A DNA stretch of 12,429 bases from Sutterella sp. UBA4713 (lineage in GTDB: Bacteria; Pseudomonadota; Gammaproteobacteria; Burkholderiales; Burkholderiaceae_F). Below are positions 7,201 to 12,429 of this stretch, in pieces. Under the pieces are notes generated by a model. It did not search any database, was not told where the DNA came from, and saw only the letters and a program-made list of their open reading frames with translations. The stretch lies in NCBI GenBank assembly GCA_002404465.1, contig DHJT01000079.1, positions 1-12,429 of the forward strand. Reading direction: 5' to 3'. The stretch's first letter is position 1, and each line of letters begins with the position of its first letter. Both the position numbers and the translations under genes were made by a program.

Positions 7201-8217
7201 ATCGGTACGGTGACCGACAAAGACAGCCTTGAAATCGAAGCGGCCGGAAAGGTTCTGATTTCGATTCCGCGCGTGCATCTGATGCGCGACTGGTCGGAAG
7301 TGACGCACCAGATGGCGCGTTTAAGAGACAATCCGGAGTGTGCCGACAGCGAATTTGCCGTAACGACCGGACAAAAAGCCCCCGGGCTTTTTGTCAAAAC
7401 CACCTTTAATGTGCACGAGCGCATCGCCGCGCCTTTCGTGCACTCGAGTGACGCTCGACCGGTTGTTGCCGTTTTGCGCGAAGAGGGTGTGAATTCGCAA
7501 AACGAGATGGCTGCAGCCTTTTATCGTGTCGGTTTTACCGTTCGGGATTTGCACATGACGGACCTGTTGGAGGGTCGGGCGGATTTAAAAGACGTTTGCG
7601 GTCTTGCAGCAGCCGGCGGTTTTTCGTACGGCGATGTTCTCGGGGCCGGCGGCGGATGGGCCAAAACCATCCTTTTGAACGAACGATTGACCGACATGTT
7701 CCGCACGTTCTTCGAACGCGCCGATACCTTTACGCTCGGTGTGTGTAACGGGTGCCAGATGATGAGCCACTTAAAGGATCTGATTCCGGGCGCCGAGCAT
7801 TGGCCGCGTTTTGTGACCAATCGATCCGAACAGTTCGAAGGGCGGTTAAGTCAGGTTCGCATTGAGCCGTCGCCTTCGATTTTCTTTCAGGGTATGGCCG
7901 GCAGTGCCCTTCCGATCGTGACCTCACACGGCGAGGGGCGCGTCCTTTGGCGCTACCCGGAAGATGCGACTCAGGCTTACGTTGCGGCCCGGTATGTGGA
8001 CGCTCAGGGACTGCCCACCCAGGTCTACCCGATGAATCCGAACGGCTCACCCGAGGGTGTAACGTCGTTGACAACGCGTGACGGACGCGCAACGATCATC
8101 ATGCCGCATCCGGAGCGCAGCGTGCGCGTTGCCACGCTTTCCTGGTATGCCGACTCGCGTGATGAATATACCGGCTGGATGCGAGCTTTTGAAAATGCCC
8201 GCCTCTGGGTCGGTTAA
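4276..8217 (+). CDS. purL: Phosphoribosylformylglycinamidine synthase, single-chain PurL
   Basis: A 1313-aa enzyme of purine biosynthesis that converts FGAR, glutamine and ATP to FGAM in the cytosol. It is the large fused form (E. coli protein about 1295 aa), with a PurS-like N-terminal domain, a linker, the tandem synthetase core and a C-terminal glutamine amidotransferase. Core motifs include SEHCRHKIFNAEF, VETHNHPTAICPFPGA with the glycine-rich TGSGGEIRDEGATGRGA, GGGAASSMASG, GNPEMQRR and PVGKDSCSM. The amidotransferase triad is visible: Cys1157 in GVCNGCQ, His1278 and Glu1280 in MPHPERS. GGGAAG lies 5-7 nt before the ATG. No confident promoter or purine-repressor-like palindrome is seen in the 175 nt after the end of the divergent nnrDE promoter region; a lone TAAAAT at 4195-4200 is the best -10. 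The exporter gene follows 15 nt after the stop. Confidence 0.98.
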   Translation: MILEFSGPGALSAFRSERVLDELKAFLPGAHAVGAHYVHYVLTQKPLTDKEKTRLADLLDYGEQTPSVRADVSVLVAPRCGTISPWSSKATDIAHNTGLANVVRIERAVVYEIALEDGVRIGKEQMQALYALLCDRMTQTVLDPKEAAEAIFADTASRPMTSVDILSGGRAALCKANTEMGLALSDDEIDYLVGAFATQKRNPTDVELMMFAQANSEHCRHKIFNAEFTIDGVKQPKTLFQMIRETHKAAPQGTIVAYSDNAAILEGSTVARLYPRPDESDLFGATYVERLETTDTVFKVETHNHPTAICPFPGAATGSGGEIRDEGATGRGARPKAGLCGFSVSALHIPGHEQSWENDRDTTREIDGQSDTVYGAPSRIASALSIMTQGPIGAASFNNEFGRPNILGYFRAFEANIGNVRYGYHKPIMLAGGIGNIRADQTNKHTLKPGTLMIVLGGPGMRIGLGGGAASSMASGANAEDLDFDSVQRGNPEMQRRAQEVIDRCWAAGALNPILAIHDIGAGGLSNAMPELADLSGHGARLSLEAVPVLEKGMSPLEIWSNESQERYALAVAPEDLSRFDAICRRERCPYAVLGTVSDDNMLIVEGRKGEMRAVQMPMDVLLGKPPKMHRDVRSRIGRLSSFDAREVGLTEALRDVLRHPTVANKSFLVTIADRTVGGLVARDPMVGPWQVPVADCAVTTLNYSGFKGEAMAIGERTPLAVIDSAAASRMAIAEAVTNIAAADVNLATVKLSANWMAACGVDGEDAKLYAAVKAARDLCLNLGISIPVGKDSCSMRTTWKDGVTDKSVTSPVSLVVSAAGPVSDVRLTVTPELKGTASRLIAFDFGAKKCRMGGSILAQVLQNFGSVAPDFTDTEALKNFVRLVRGLADEGILLAYHDRSDGGLATTLCEMMFASHKGVRVSLDALAEGDVHDEEALSILFNEEIGAVLQVREESAADVASRAESLGLTRYYAPIGTVTDKDSLEIEAAGKVLISIPRVHLMRDWSEVTHQMARLRDNPECADSEFAVTTGQKAPGLFVKTTFNVHERIAAPFVHSSDARPVVAVLREEGVNSQNEMAAAFYRVGFTVRDLHMTDLLEGRADLKDVCGLAAAGGFSYGDVLGAGGGWAKTILLNERLTDMFRTFFERADTFTLGVCNGCQMMSHLKDLIPGAEHWPRFVTNRSEQFEGRLSQVRIEPSPSIFFQGMAGSALPIVTSHGEGRVLWRYPEDATQAYVAARYVDAQGLPTQVYPMNPNGSPEGVTSLTTRDGRATIIMPHPERSVRVATLSWYADSRDEYTGWMRAFENARLWVG

Positions 8218-8232
8218 TTGACGGGGGCGAGA

Positions 8233-8850
8233 ATGACGCTTTCCGTTTACGGCGCTTTTGTCCTTGCAAGCGTCTTGCTGGCGTTTGCACCGGGGCCGGA
8301 CAATATGTTCGTCCTGGTGCAGTCGGCCGTGCACGGCGTGAAAAAAGGGCTTTTTACCGTCGCAGGTTTATCCGTCGGTGTTGCGCTTCAGACCGTGGCG
8401 GCGGCTTTGGGGGTTGCGGCCGTTGTGGCCGCGTCGCCTTCGCTTTTTTGGGCGATTCGCATCCTCGGGGCGCTCTATTTAATGTACTTGGCAGCGATGA
8501 GTTGGAGACACCCGAGCGCCGGCTCAACGGGGGCCACGAAGGAAACGGCCGATTGGGTGCTCTTTCGGCGCGGCATCCTCATGAATGTCACGAATCCGAA
8601 GGTACAGATTTTCTTTTTGGCGTTTTTTCCTCAGTTTGTCACACGCGGGGCCGATTCGATGCAAACGGCCTGCGAGATGACGCTTTTGGGCGTCACGTTT
8701 ATGGTTGTGACGCTCCTGGTGTTTTCCTTCATTGCGCTGTGTGCCGGGTCGATTGCCGAAAAACTGCGAACGCCGCGCGTGCAGTTTTATTTAAACCGAA
8801 CGGCTGCCGTCATCTTTGCTTTGCTTGCCGCGGCAACGCTGTGTTCCTGA
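8233..8850 (+). CDS. LysE/RhtB-family amino-acid exporter
   Basis: The product is 205 aa, the usual length of the LysE/RhtB translocators, inner-membrane proteins that export amino acids or derivatives such as homoserine, threonine or lysine. The signature FAPGPDNMFVLVQSAVHGVKKG near residues 17-38 matches the family PGPN...G...G motif (Asp-Asn in place of the usual Asn). About six hydrophobic segments are spread over the length, and VTNPKVQIFFLAFFPQFV near the middle is another family block. ATG at 8233 was preferred over the in-frame TTG at 8218 because GGGGGCGA sits just upstream and the N-terminus then has family length. It lies 15 nt after purL, so cotranscription is likely but a functional link is not evident. 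Its last 64 nt overlap the PIN-domain gene on the other strand. The substrate cannot be told. Confidence 0.88.
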   Translation: MTLSVYGAFVLASVLLAFAPGPDNMFVLVQSAVHGVKKGLFTVAGLSVGVALQTVAAALGVAAVVAASPSLFWAIRILGALYLMYLAAMSWRHPSAGSTGATKETADWVLFRRGILMNVTNPKVQIFFLAFFPQFVTRGADSMQTACEMTLLGVTFMVVTLLVFSFIALCAGSIAEKLRTPRVQFYLNRTAAVIFALLAAATLCS

Positions 8851-9335
8851 AGCTTCTCGGGCGTTGTGACGTGCACGCCGAATCGGCGCATCTTTTTCGC
8901 AAGTTTCAGTAGGTGTTTGTCGCGCGTTATGAGCGGGCAGGCGCATTGGGTCGCAAGATTCAAAAATTTTTGATCGTTGACATCCTTGCACCGAACGGGG
9001 CAAAGGTCCTCTCGATCGCTTTCCCTGCACGAAAGCGATAGGTAGGATAGGACGATTGCCTGTATTTGCTCCGGAGTTTGAAGAAACGGAGCGCGCAGGA
9101 GAACGTCAATGAGTTCCGCGAGTGTTTCCCTTGAGATGACGGCGAGGAAGGCCTTAGAAGCGAGCGCCTGCTTTAAATCGCCAACGCGCGCATCGCCCCA
9201 ATAAAATAGGTCGAGCACGATGTTGGTGTCTAACACGAGCCGCGCCGACACGGGTACTTTTCGTGCTTCGGTAAGCGGGGCCGTAAGGTCTGCCAGACTC
9301 TTGATCAGCGAGTTTTCCGTCAGGCGAGGATCCAT
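8787..9335 (-). CDS. PIN-domain protein, putative toxin-type ribonuclease without visible antitoxin
   Basis: A 182-aa protein of the PIN family often annotated as putative toxin-antitoxin toxin component (COG1569-like). PIN domains are metal-dependent RNases with clustered acidic residues. Here they are Asp36 in LVLDTNIVLDLFYW, Glu74 in LAELIDVL, Asp118/Asp121 in CKDVNDQKFL, and Asp139 in LITRDKHLL, so the active site looks intact. The first 30 residues precede the domain and the C-terminal tail (about 165-182) follows it. The ATG at 9335 has no clear ribosome site; GTG at 9251 (Val29, just before the domain) is an alternative that would give about 154 aa. No small antitoxin gene adjoins it: upstream is the divergent one-helix protein gene, downstream the convergent exporter gene. 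A stand-alone RNase or orphan toxin are both possible. Confidence 0.82.
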   Translation of the reverse strand: MDPRLTENSLIKSLADLTAPLTEARKVPVSARLVLDTNIVLDLFYWGDARVGDLKQALASKAFLAVISRETLAELIDVLLRAPFLQTPEQIQAIVLSYLSLSCRESDREDLCPVRCKDVNDQKFLNLATQCACPLITRDKHLLKLAKKMRRFGVHVTTPEKLQEHSVAAASKAKMTAAVRFK

Positions 9336-9367
9336 TTGTAAAAAAATGTGCGTTGAGGCCTTGAAAA

Positions 9368-9396
9368 CTGAAATCGGAAAGTAAGCGATTTATAAT
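9368..9396 (+). promoter_or_regulatory. Sigma70-type promoter of the one-helix protein / P1B-6 ATPase cluster
   Basis: CTGAAA (9368-9373) and a consensus TATAAT (9391-9396) are spaced by 17 bp. Transcription would start near 9403, giving a leader of about 73 nt. No convincing Fur box (GATAATGATAATCATTATC-like) is visible around it by eye, although the -10 region is AT-rich. Confidence 0.6.
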
Positions 9397-9410
9397 AAAC
9401 CAATTACAGC

Positions 9411-9442
9411 AAGGCACGATGTGCAATTGCTTTTCGTGCCTT
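9411..9442 (+). promoter_or_regulatory. Perfect 9-bp stem-loop in the 5' leader
   Basis: AAGGCACGA (9411-9419) pairs perfectly with TCGTGCCTT (9434-9442) around a 14-nt loop that itself holds the palindrome GCAATTGC (9423-9430). It lies a few nt after the predicted transcription start and 33 nt before the ATG at 9476. It may stabilise the mRNA, control its translation, or serve as an operator. TTTTTT occurs at 9452-9457 but is 9 nt past the stem, too far for a classic terminator. Confidence 0.6.
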
Positions 9443-9475
9443 GGATGAAAGTTTTTTCGGAGAGGAAAAGAGAAA

Positions 9476-9808
9476 ATGGTCTTGAATCAAACCACCAAAT
9501 ACGGTCTTATTTTTGCCGGCGGTCTTATTCTCGGTGCTTTAGGTGCCGTTGCGATTGCTAAAGGAAAAAAAGCCGGCGGTCTTAAGCCTCTGGCAAGTTC
9601 CATTCTTTCTGCCGGTCTTGATGTCAAAGACAAGGTGATGACCGGCATTGACGGCGTACGGGAGGAATTGGCCGACGTTGTTGCCGAAGCACAGGTCAAG
9701 TCCCAGATGCGTCGCGAATCCCAAGAGGAAGCCGAGGCGGCAACCGTTCTTGAGGCCAAGCCCGTTAAGAAAACGCGTCGCGTTGCCAAGGCCAAGAAGG
9801 CGGCGTAA
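9476..9808 (+). CDS. Small one-helix membrane protein, DUF6110/DUF1490-like; candidate FezA
   Basis: A 110-aa protein with one glycine-rich membrane helix (residues about 9-28, IFAGGLILGALGAVAIA), an amphipathic middle (about 45-80, with VKDKVMTGIDGVREELADVVAEAQ) and a very basic C-terminal tail (KPVKKTRRVAKAKKAA). This layout, a GG-helix followed by a charged helix with an A/D-x-x-A-E-A motif, resembles short proteins (DUF6110, DUF1490) encoded next to metal P1B-ATPases; the match is by eye. Encoded immediately before an SCA-type P1B-ATPase, it could be the ferrosome-associated membrane protein called FezA in other bacteria, though no symbol is assigned. AGAGGA lies 9 nt before the ATG. It has its own promoter and is followed by a strong terminator, so it is probably made in excess over the ATPase, as expected for a structural or partner protein. 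Confidence 0.75.
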   Translation: MVLNQTTKYGLIFAGGLILGALGAVAIAKGKKAGGLKPLASSILSAGLDVKDKVMTGIDGVREELADVVAEAQVKSQMRRESQEEAEAATVLEAKPVKKTRRVAKAKKAA

Positions 9809-9835
9809 TCAGAGGTTGTGTATTTGCCGGAAAGA

Positions 9836-9881
9836 CCTGAAGGACTGCGCGACGAATTGTTGCGTCGCCTTCGGGTTTTTT
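9836..9881 (+). terminator. Strong intrinsic terminator between the one-helix protein gene and the ATPase gene
   Basis: CCTGAAGG (9836-9843) pairs with CCTTCGGG (9868-9875, one G-T pair), and inside it CGACG (9850-9854) pairs with CGTCG (9863-9867), with a small bulge on the left arm. Six T residues follow (9876-9881). It lies 28 nt after the stop at 9808 and would cut the operon, letting only read-through or a second promoter feed the ATPase gene. Confidence 0.8.
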
Positions 9882-9889
9882 CGTTTGGA

Positions 9890-9933
9890 TTGACACAACG
9901 GCATTTTGTTTGCCCAAATGGTTTGGTTAAAAT
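9890..9933 (+). promoter_or_regulatory. Possible second promoter before the ATPase gene
   Basis: A consensus -35 TTGACA occurs at 9890-9895, directly after the terminator. Its partner is uncertain: CCAAAT (9914-9919, 18-bp spacer, poor) or TAAAAT (9928-9933), which is too far from TTGACA and would itself give an almost leaderless mRNA. An imperfect dyad CATTTTG/CCAAATG (9902-9908 and 9914-9920) overlaps it. Confidence 0.35.
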
Positions 9934-9936
9934 CAT

Positions 9937-12300
9937 ATGAAGTTTGATCTTGCTCACAGTATCGGCAACCGTGTGCGTTATCGCACTAAGGATACGATGA
10001 GCCGGGAAACGGCTCGCGTCATTACCGAAGAACTCTCACGCATTCCCGATCTTAAAGGGATTCGCGTCAACCCGTCGACAGGAAGCGTTCTGGCTTTTTG
10101 GGAAAGCCAGGAGGCGCATCAGGCGCTTTTGGCTTATTTGCAGTCGCTCCGAAGTCATCCGATTGCCGTTCGCCGTTTACGCGCCAAGAAGGTCCCGAGC
10201 GTGAAAACGCAAACGAAGGTCGTCGCCCGGAAAACCGAAAAATCCTTGACTCGGGTAGCTCGAAGCATCGGAGATCTTTTCGCGCGCGCTTTTTCGGGAA
10301 TGCCCGTTGTTGAGGCCGTCAGTCGCCCCTTTATGACGCAAGAGGAAATTGCCCGAAAGGAAGAATCGTCGGACCTGGATTTTTCTCCCGTGGCACGCTG
10401 GGTTCTGTTGCGTTCGGCTTTGCCCCTTTTAGTCAATACCGCCAATGTCTTTTTAGGCGCCTTCCCGTATTTTTTCAAGGGTGTGAAAAACCTATTGCAC
10501 GGAAAGCTCAACGTCGAAGTGCTTGATGCGTCGGCCATCGGCATGTCGCTTTTACTACGCGATTTTAGGACGGCAAGTCTGGTGATTTTGCTTTTGGGTA
10601 TGGGCGAGATGCTCGAACGGTATACGAGAAAAAAGTCACTTTCCAGTCTTGCCGATCAGCTCGCGCTTAAAGTCGATCGCGTCTGGGTTCGCGACGGACA
10701 TTCGGTCAAAGAAAAGCCGCTTTCACAAGTTAAAGCCACCGACATTATTGTCGTTCGGACCGGAAACACGATACCCGTGGACGGCACGGTCGTTGCCGGC
10801 AACGCGGCCGTCAATCAGGCGACGATGACAGGCGAACCTCTTGCCGTACATCGGGAGAAAGGCGGATCGGTTTTTGCCGGAACCGTGGTCGAAGACGGTG
10901 AAATCGATGTTCGTCCGACAAAGATGGGGGACGGTACGCGCCTGAATCAAATCGTTCAGTTCATCGAAACATCGGAAAAGAGCAAGGCCGGAATTCAAGG
11001 TAAAGCCGAGCGTCTGGCCGATGCCGTCGTGCCTTTTAACTTTGCCTTAGCCGGTCTTGTTTTCCTTGTCACACGGAGTCTTGCGCGTGCGGCCTCGGTT
11101 CTGATGGTCGATTACTCGTGCGCATTGCGCCTGGCAACGCCCCTTGCGATTCTCACGGCGATGAAACAGGGTACGCATACGGGCGTGCTTGTCAAAGGCG
11201 GTCGGTATCTGGAGGCCTTATCTGAAGTCGATACCGTTGTTTTGGATAAGACGGGAACGTTAACGCAGGCATCGCCCAAACTTTCCGACGTCGTTTCGCT
11301 CGATCCTGAGCGCACGCAGGATGAAGTTTTGGCCTTGGCGGCGTGTTTGGAAGAGCATTTCCCGCACCCGGCCTCGCGCGCCGTCGTGCGAGCGGCGCAA
11401 GAAAGAGGACTGAATCACTTTACCGAAGAGCACGACTCGAGCGTCAAGTACGTTGTAGCGCACGGCATTTGCTCGTCGGTGGACGGAGAAAAAGTCATCA
11501 TCGGTTCGCGTCACTTCGTCGAAGAAGATGAAAAGGTTGACGTGTCGGCCGCGTCCGAACACGTCGAGCGCCTGGCAGAACAAGGCAAATCCGTTCTTTA
11601 CATGGCCTTGGGCGGAAAACTTGTCGGCATTCTCGGCATTGTCGATCCCCTGCGGCCCGAGTCGCGTGAAGTTATCGCGCAGTTGCGGCGTCGCGGTATC
11701 CGTCGCATTGTCATGCTCACGGGGGATGATGCCAGGACGGCCAAGAACGTGGCTCGAGCCCTGGGCATTCAGGAGTTCCGTGCTCAAGTTCTTCCGACCG
11801 ATAAAGCCGGCCACATCCAAGCTTTAAAAAAGGAAGGATGCAAAGTGTTGATGATCGGCGACGGCGTGAACGACAGCCCGGCCTTGTCGTGTGCCGATGT
11901 CGGTGCAACGCTTAAAGAAGGGAGTGATATTGCTCAGGAAGTGGCCGATGTCGTCCTGATGAACAATAGCCTTTCGGATTTGCCGTATGCCATCGATTTG
12001 GGACGCGCGACGATGCGACGGATCAAGGAGGACTTTGCCGTTTCCGTCGGACTTAATACCGGCTTTTTAGCCGGAGGTTTAACCGGGGCTTTAACCCCGG
12101 CAACCGGTGCCGTCCTTCACAACATGACGACAATCGGCGTGTGTCTGAACGCGATGCGTCCGCCGCTTGACGGTCATGCGACCGACAAACATTGGATTGC
12201 CGAGGCCGCCAGCTTCCTGGCTTCCTGTTCGGAGCCGTCCGACGGAAAAAGAGCGGCGGAAAAGTTGCTTGAAGCTGCGGATATGAAGGAAAAAGCATGA
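9937..12300 (+). CDS. P1B-6-type metal-transporting ATPase with SCA motif; candidate FezB
   Basis: A 787-aa metal P-type ATPase. The N-terminus (about 1-75, HSIGNRVRYR ... NPSTGSVLAFW) looks like the cysteine-free HMA_2 domain, not a CxxC copper/cadmium domain. Conserved parts: TGEP (298-301, actuator), membrane motif DYSCALRLATP (392-402), DKTGTLT with the phosphorylated Asp437, HP at 477-478 in the nucleotide domain, TGDD, and GDGVND (641-646). Ser-Cys-Ala in place of CPC defines subclass P1B-6, which is linked to iron and includes FezB, the pump of ferrosome organelles. The last membrane helices carry HNMTTIGVCLNA. It has no clear ribosome site before the ATG; Met21 has GGA upstream but starting there would cut the HMA_2 domain. 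The ATGA overlap with the next gene indicates translational coupling. Iron as cargo is inferred. Confidence 0.9.
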   Translation: MKFDLAHSIGNRVRYRTKDTMSRETARVITEELSRIPDLKGIRVNPSTGSVLAFWESQEAHQALLAYLQSLRSHPIAVRRLRAKKVPSVKTQTKVVARKTEKSLTRVARSIGDLFARAFSGMPVVEAVSRPFMTQEEIARKEESSDLDFSPVARWVLLRSALPLLVNTANVFLGAFPYFFKGVKNLLHGKLNVEVLDASAIGMSLLLRDFRTASLVILLLGMGEMLERYTRKKSLSSLADQLALKVDRVWVRDGHSVKEKPLSQVKATDIIVVRTGNTIPVDGTVVAGNAAVNQATMTGEPLAVHREKGGSVFAGTVVEDGEIDVRPTKMGDGTRLNQIVQFIETSEKSKAGIQGKAERLADAVVPFNFALAGLVFLVTRSLARAASVLMVDYSCALRLATPLAILTAMKQGTHTGVLVKGGRYLEALSEVDTVVLDKTGTLTQASPKLSDVVSLDPERTQDEVLALAACLEEHFPHPASRAVVRAAQERGLNHFTEEHDSSVKYVVAHGICSSVDGEKVIIGSRHFVEEDEKVDVSAASEHVERLAEQGKSVLYMALGGKLVGILGIVDPLRPESREVIAQLRRRGIRRIVMLTGDDARTAKNVARALGIQEFRAQVLPTDKAGHIQALKKEGCKVLMIGDGVNDSPALSCADVGATLKEGSDIAQEVADVVLMNNSLSDLPYAIDLGRATMRRIKEDFAVSVGLNTGFLAGGLTGALTPATGAVLHNMTTIGVCLNAMRPPLDGHATDKHWIAEAASFLASCSEPSDGKRAAEKLLEAADMKEKA

Positions 12301-12429
12301 TTGATCCCGTTCTTCCCTTTGTTCGTTCGTACGTTCCGGGGCGTTTGCGACTGCGTCATCCGGGTTTGGTCGGCTTGGAGGATCAAGAGATTCAGGCACT
12401 AACGCAGACCGTTAAATCGGCTCCGGGAA
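12297..12429 (+). CDS. HMA_2/GRxR-motif protein, N-terminal part only; candidate FezC-like
   Basis: The frame opens with ATG at 12297, sharing ATGA with the stop of the ATPase gene, and runs off the right edge after 44 codons. The visible part begins MIDPVLPFVRSYVPGRLRLR and continues to KSAPG. Arg10 followed by a Pro-Gly-Arg-Leu-Arg core is the start of an HMA_2-like fold and is the GRxR motif reported in ferrosome proteins; the neighbouring ATPase carries a variant of the same motif. It therefore probably belongs to the same complex or compartment. No ribosome site beyond the coding end of the ATPase is obvious. Whether the rest is a small domain protein, a membrane protein or a second ATPase cannot be seen. 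Confidence 0.7.
   Translation, partial: MIDPVLPFVRSYVPGRLRLRHPGLVGLEDQEIQALTQTVKSAPG

Noticed and set aside
9380..9410. Fur box at the promoter of the fez-like cluster
   Set aside because: The region is AT-rich, but alignment to the 19-bp consensus by eye gives no convincing match. A matrix scan would decide.
1..12429. Insertion sequences, phage genes, CRISPR repeats or tRNA genes
   Set aside because: No transposase, integrase, regularly spaced repeat or cloverleaf pattern was seen on either strand.

Overview
The window looks like chromosomal DNA of a moderately GC-rich Gram-negative bacterium, most likely a Burkholderiales-type betaproteobacterium (Sutterella-like gut relatives are a guess, not a measurement). 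The reasons are the CadR/PbrR-type MerR regulator divergent from a CadA-type ATPase, the fused single-chain PurL with its C-terminal amidotransferase, and a PIN protein of a type common in that order. No tRNA, rRNA, CRISPR array, insertion sequence or phage gene is visible.

Layout. (1) 1-1516 is a divergent metal-resistance locus. The 5' part of a cadA-like P1B-ATPase gene runs off the left edge on the minus strand. A MerR-family operator/promoter with a 19-bp spacer sits between it and a plus-strand cadR-like regulator, which is followed 3 nt later by a four-helix membrane protein. (2) 1513-4013 holds two minus-strand genes: an aldo/keto reductase, and upstream of it the bifunctional NAD(P)HX epimerase/dehydratase (nnrDE, YjeF type). 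(3) 4276-8850 holds plus-strand purL (1313 aa) and a LysE/RhtB-type exporter close behind it. (4) 8787-9335 is a minus-strand PIN-domain gene with no visible antitoxin; its 3' end overlaps the exporter gene by 64 nt. (5) 9368-12429 is a plus-strand cluster running off the right edge: promoter, 5' leader with a perfect 9-bp hairpin, a 110-aa one-helix membrane protein, a strong intrinsic terminator, a 787-aa P1B-ATPase with an SCA membrane motif and a cysteine-free HMA_2-like N-terminus, and, overlapping its stop codon, the start of a gene for another HMA_2-like protein carrying a GRLR motif.

The most interesting part is region 5. An SCA-motif (P1B-6) ATPase, an upstream small membrane protein and a following GRxR/HMA_2-like protein together resemble the fez (ferrosome) clusters that build iron-phosphate storage organelles. 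This assignment is inference from motifs and gene order; the rest of the cluster lies beyond the window. The two metal ATPases at either end differ in class: the left one is a Cd/Zn/Pb-efflux type under MerR-family control, the right one a candidate iron-organelle pump. Housekeeping genes (purL, nnrDE) lie between them.
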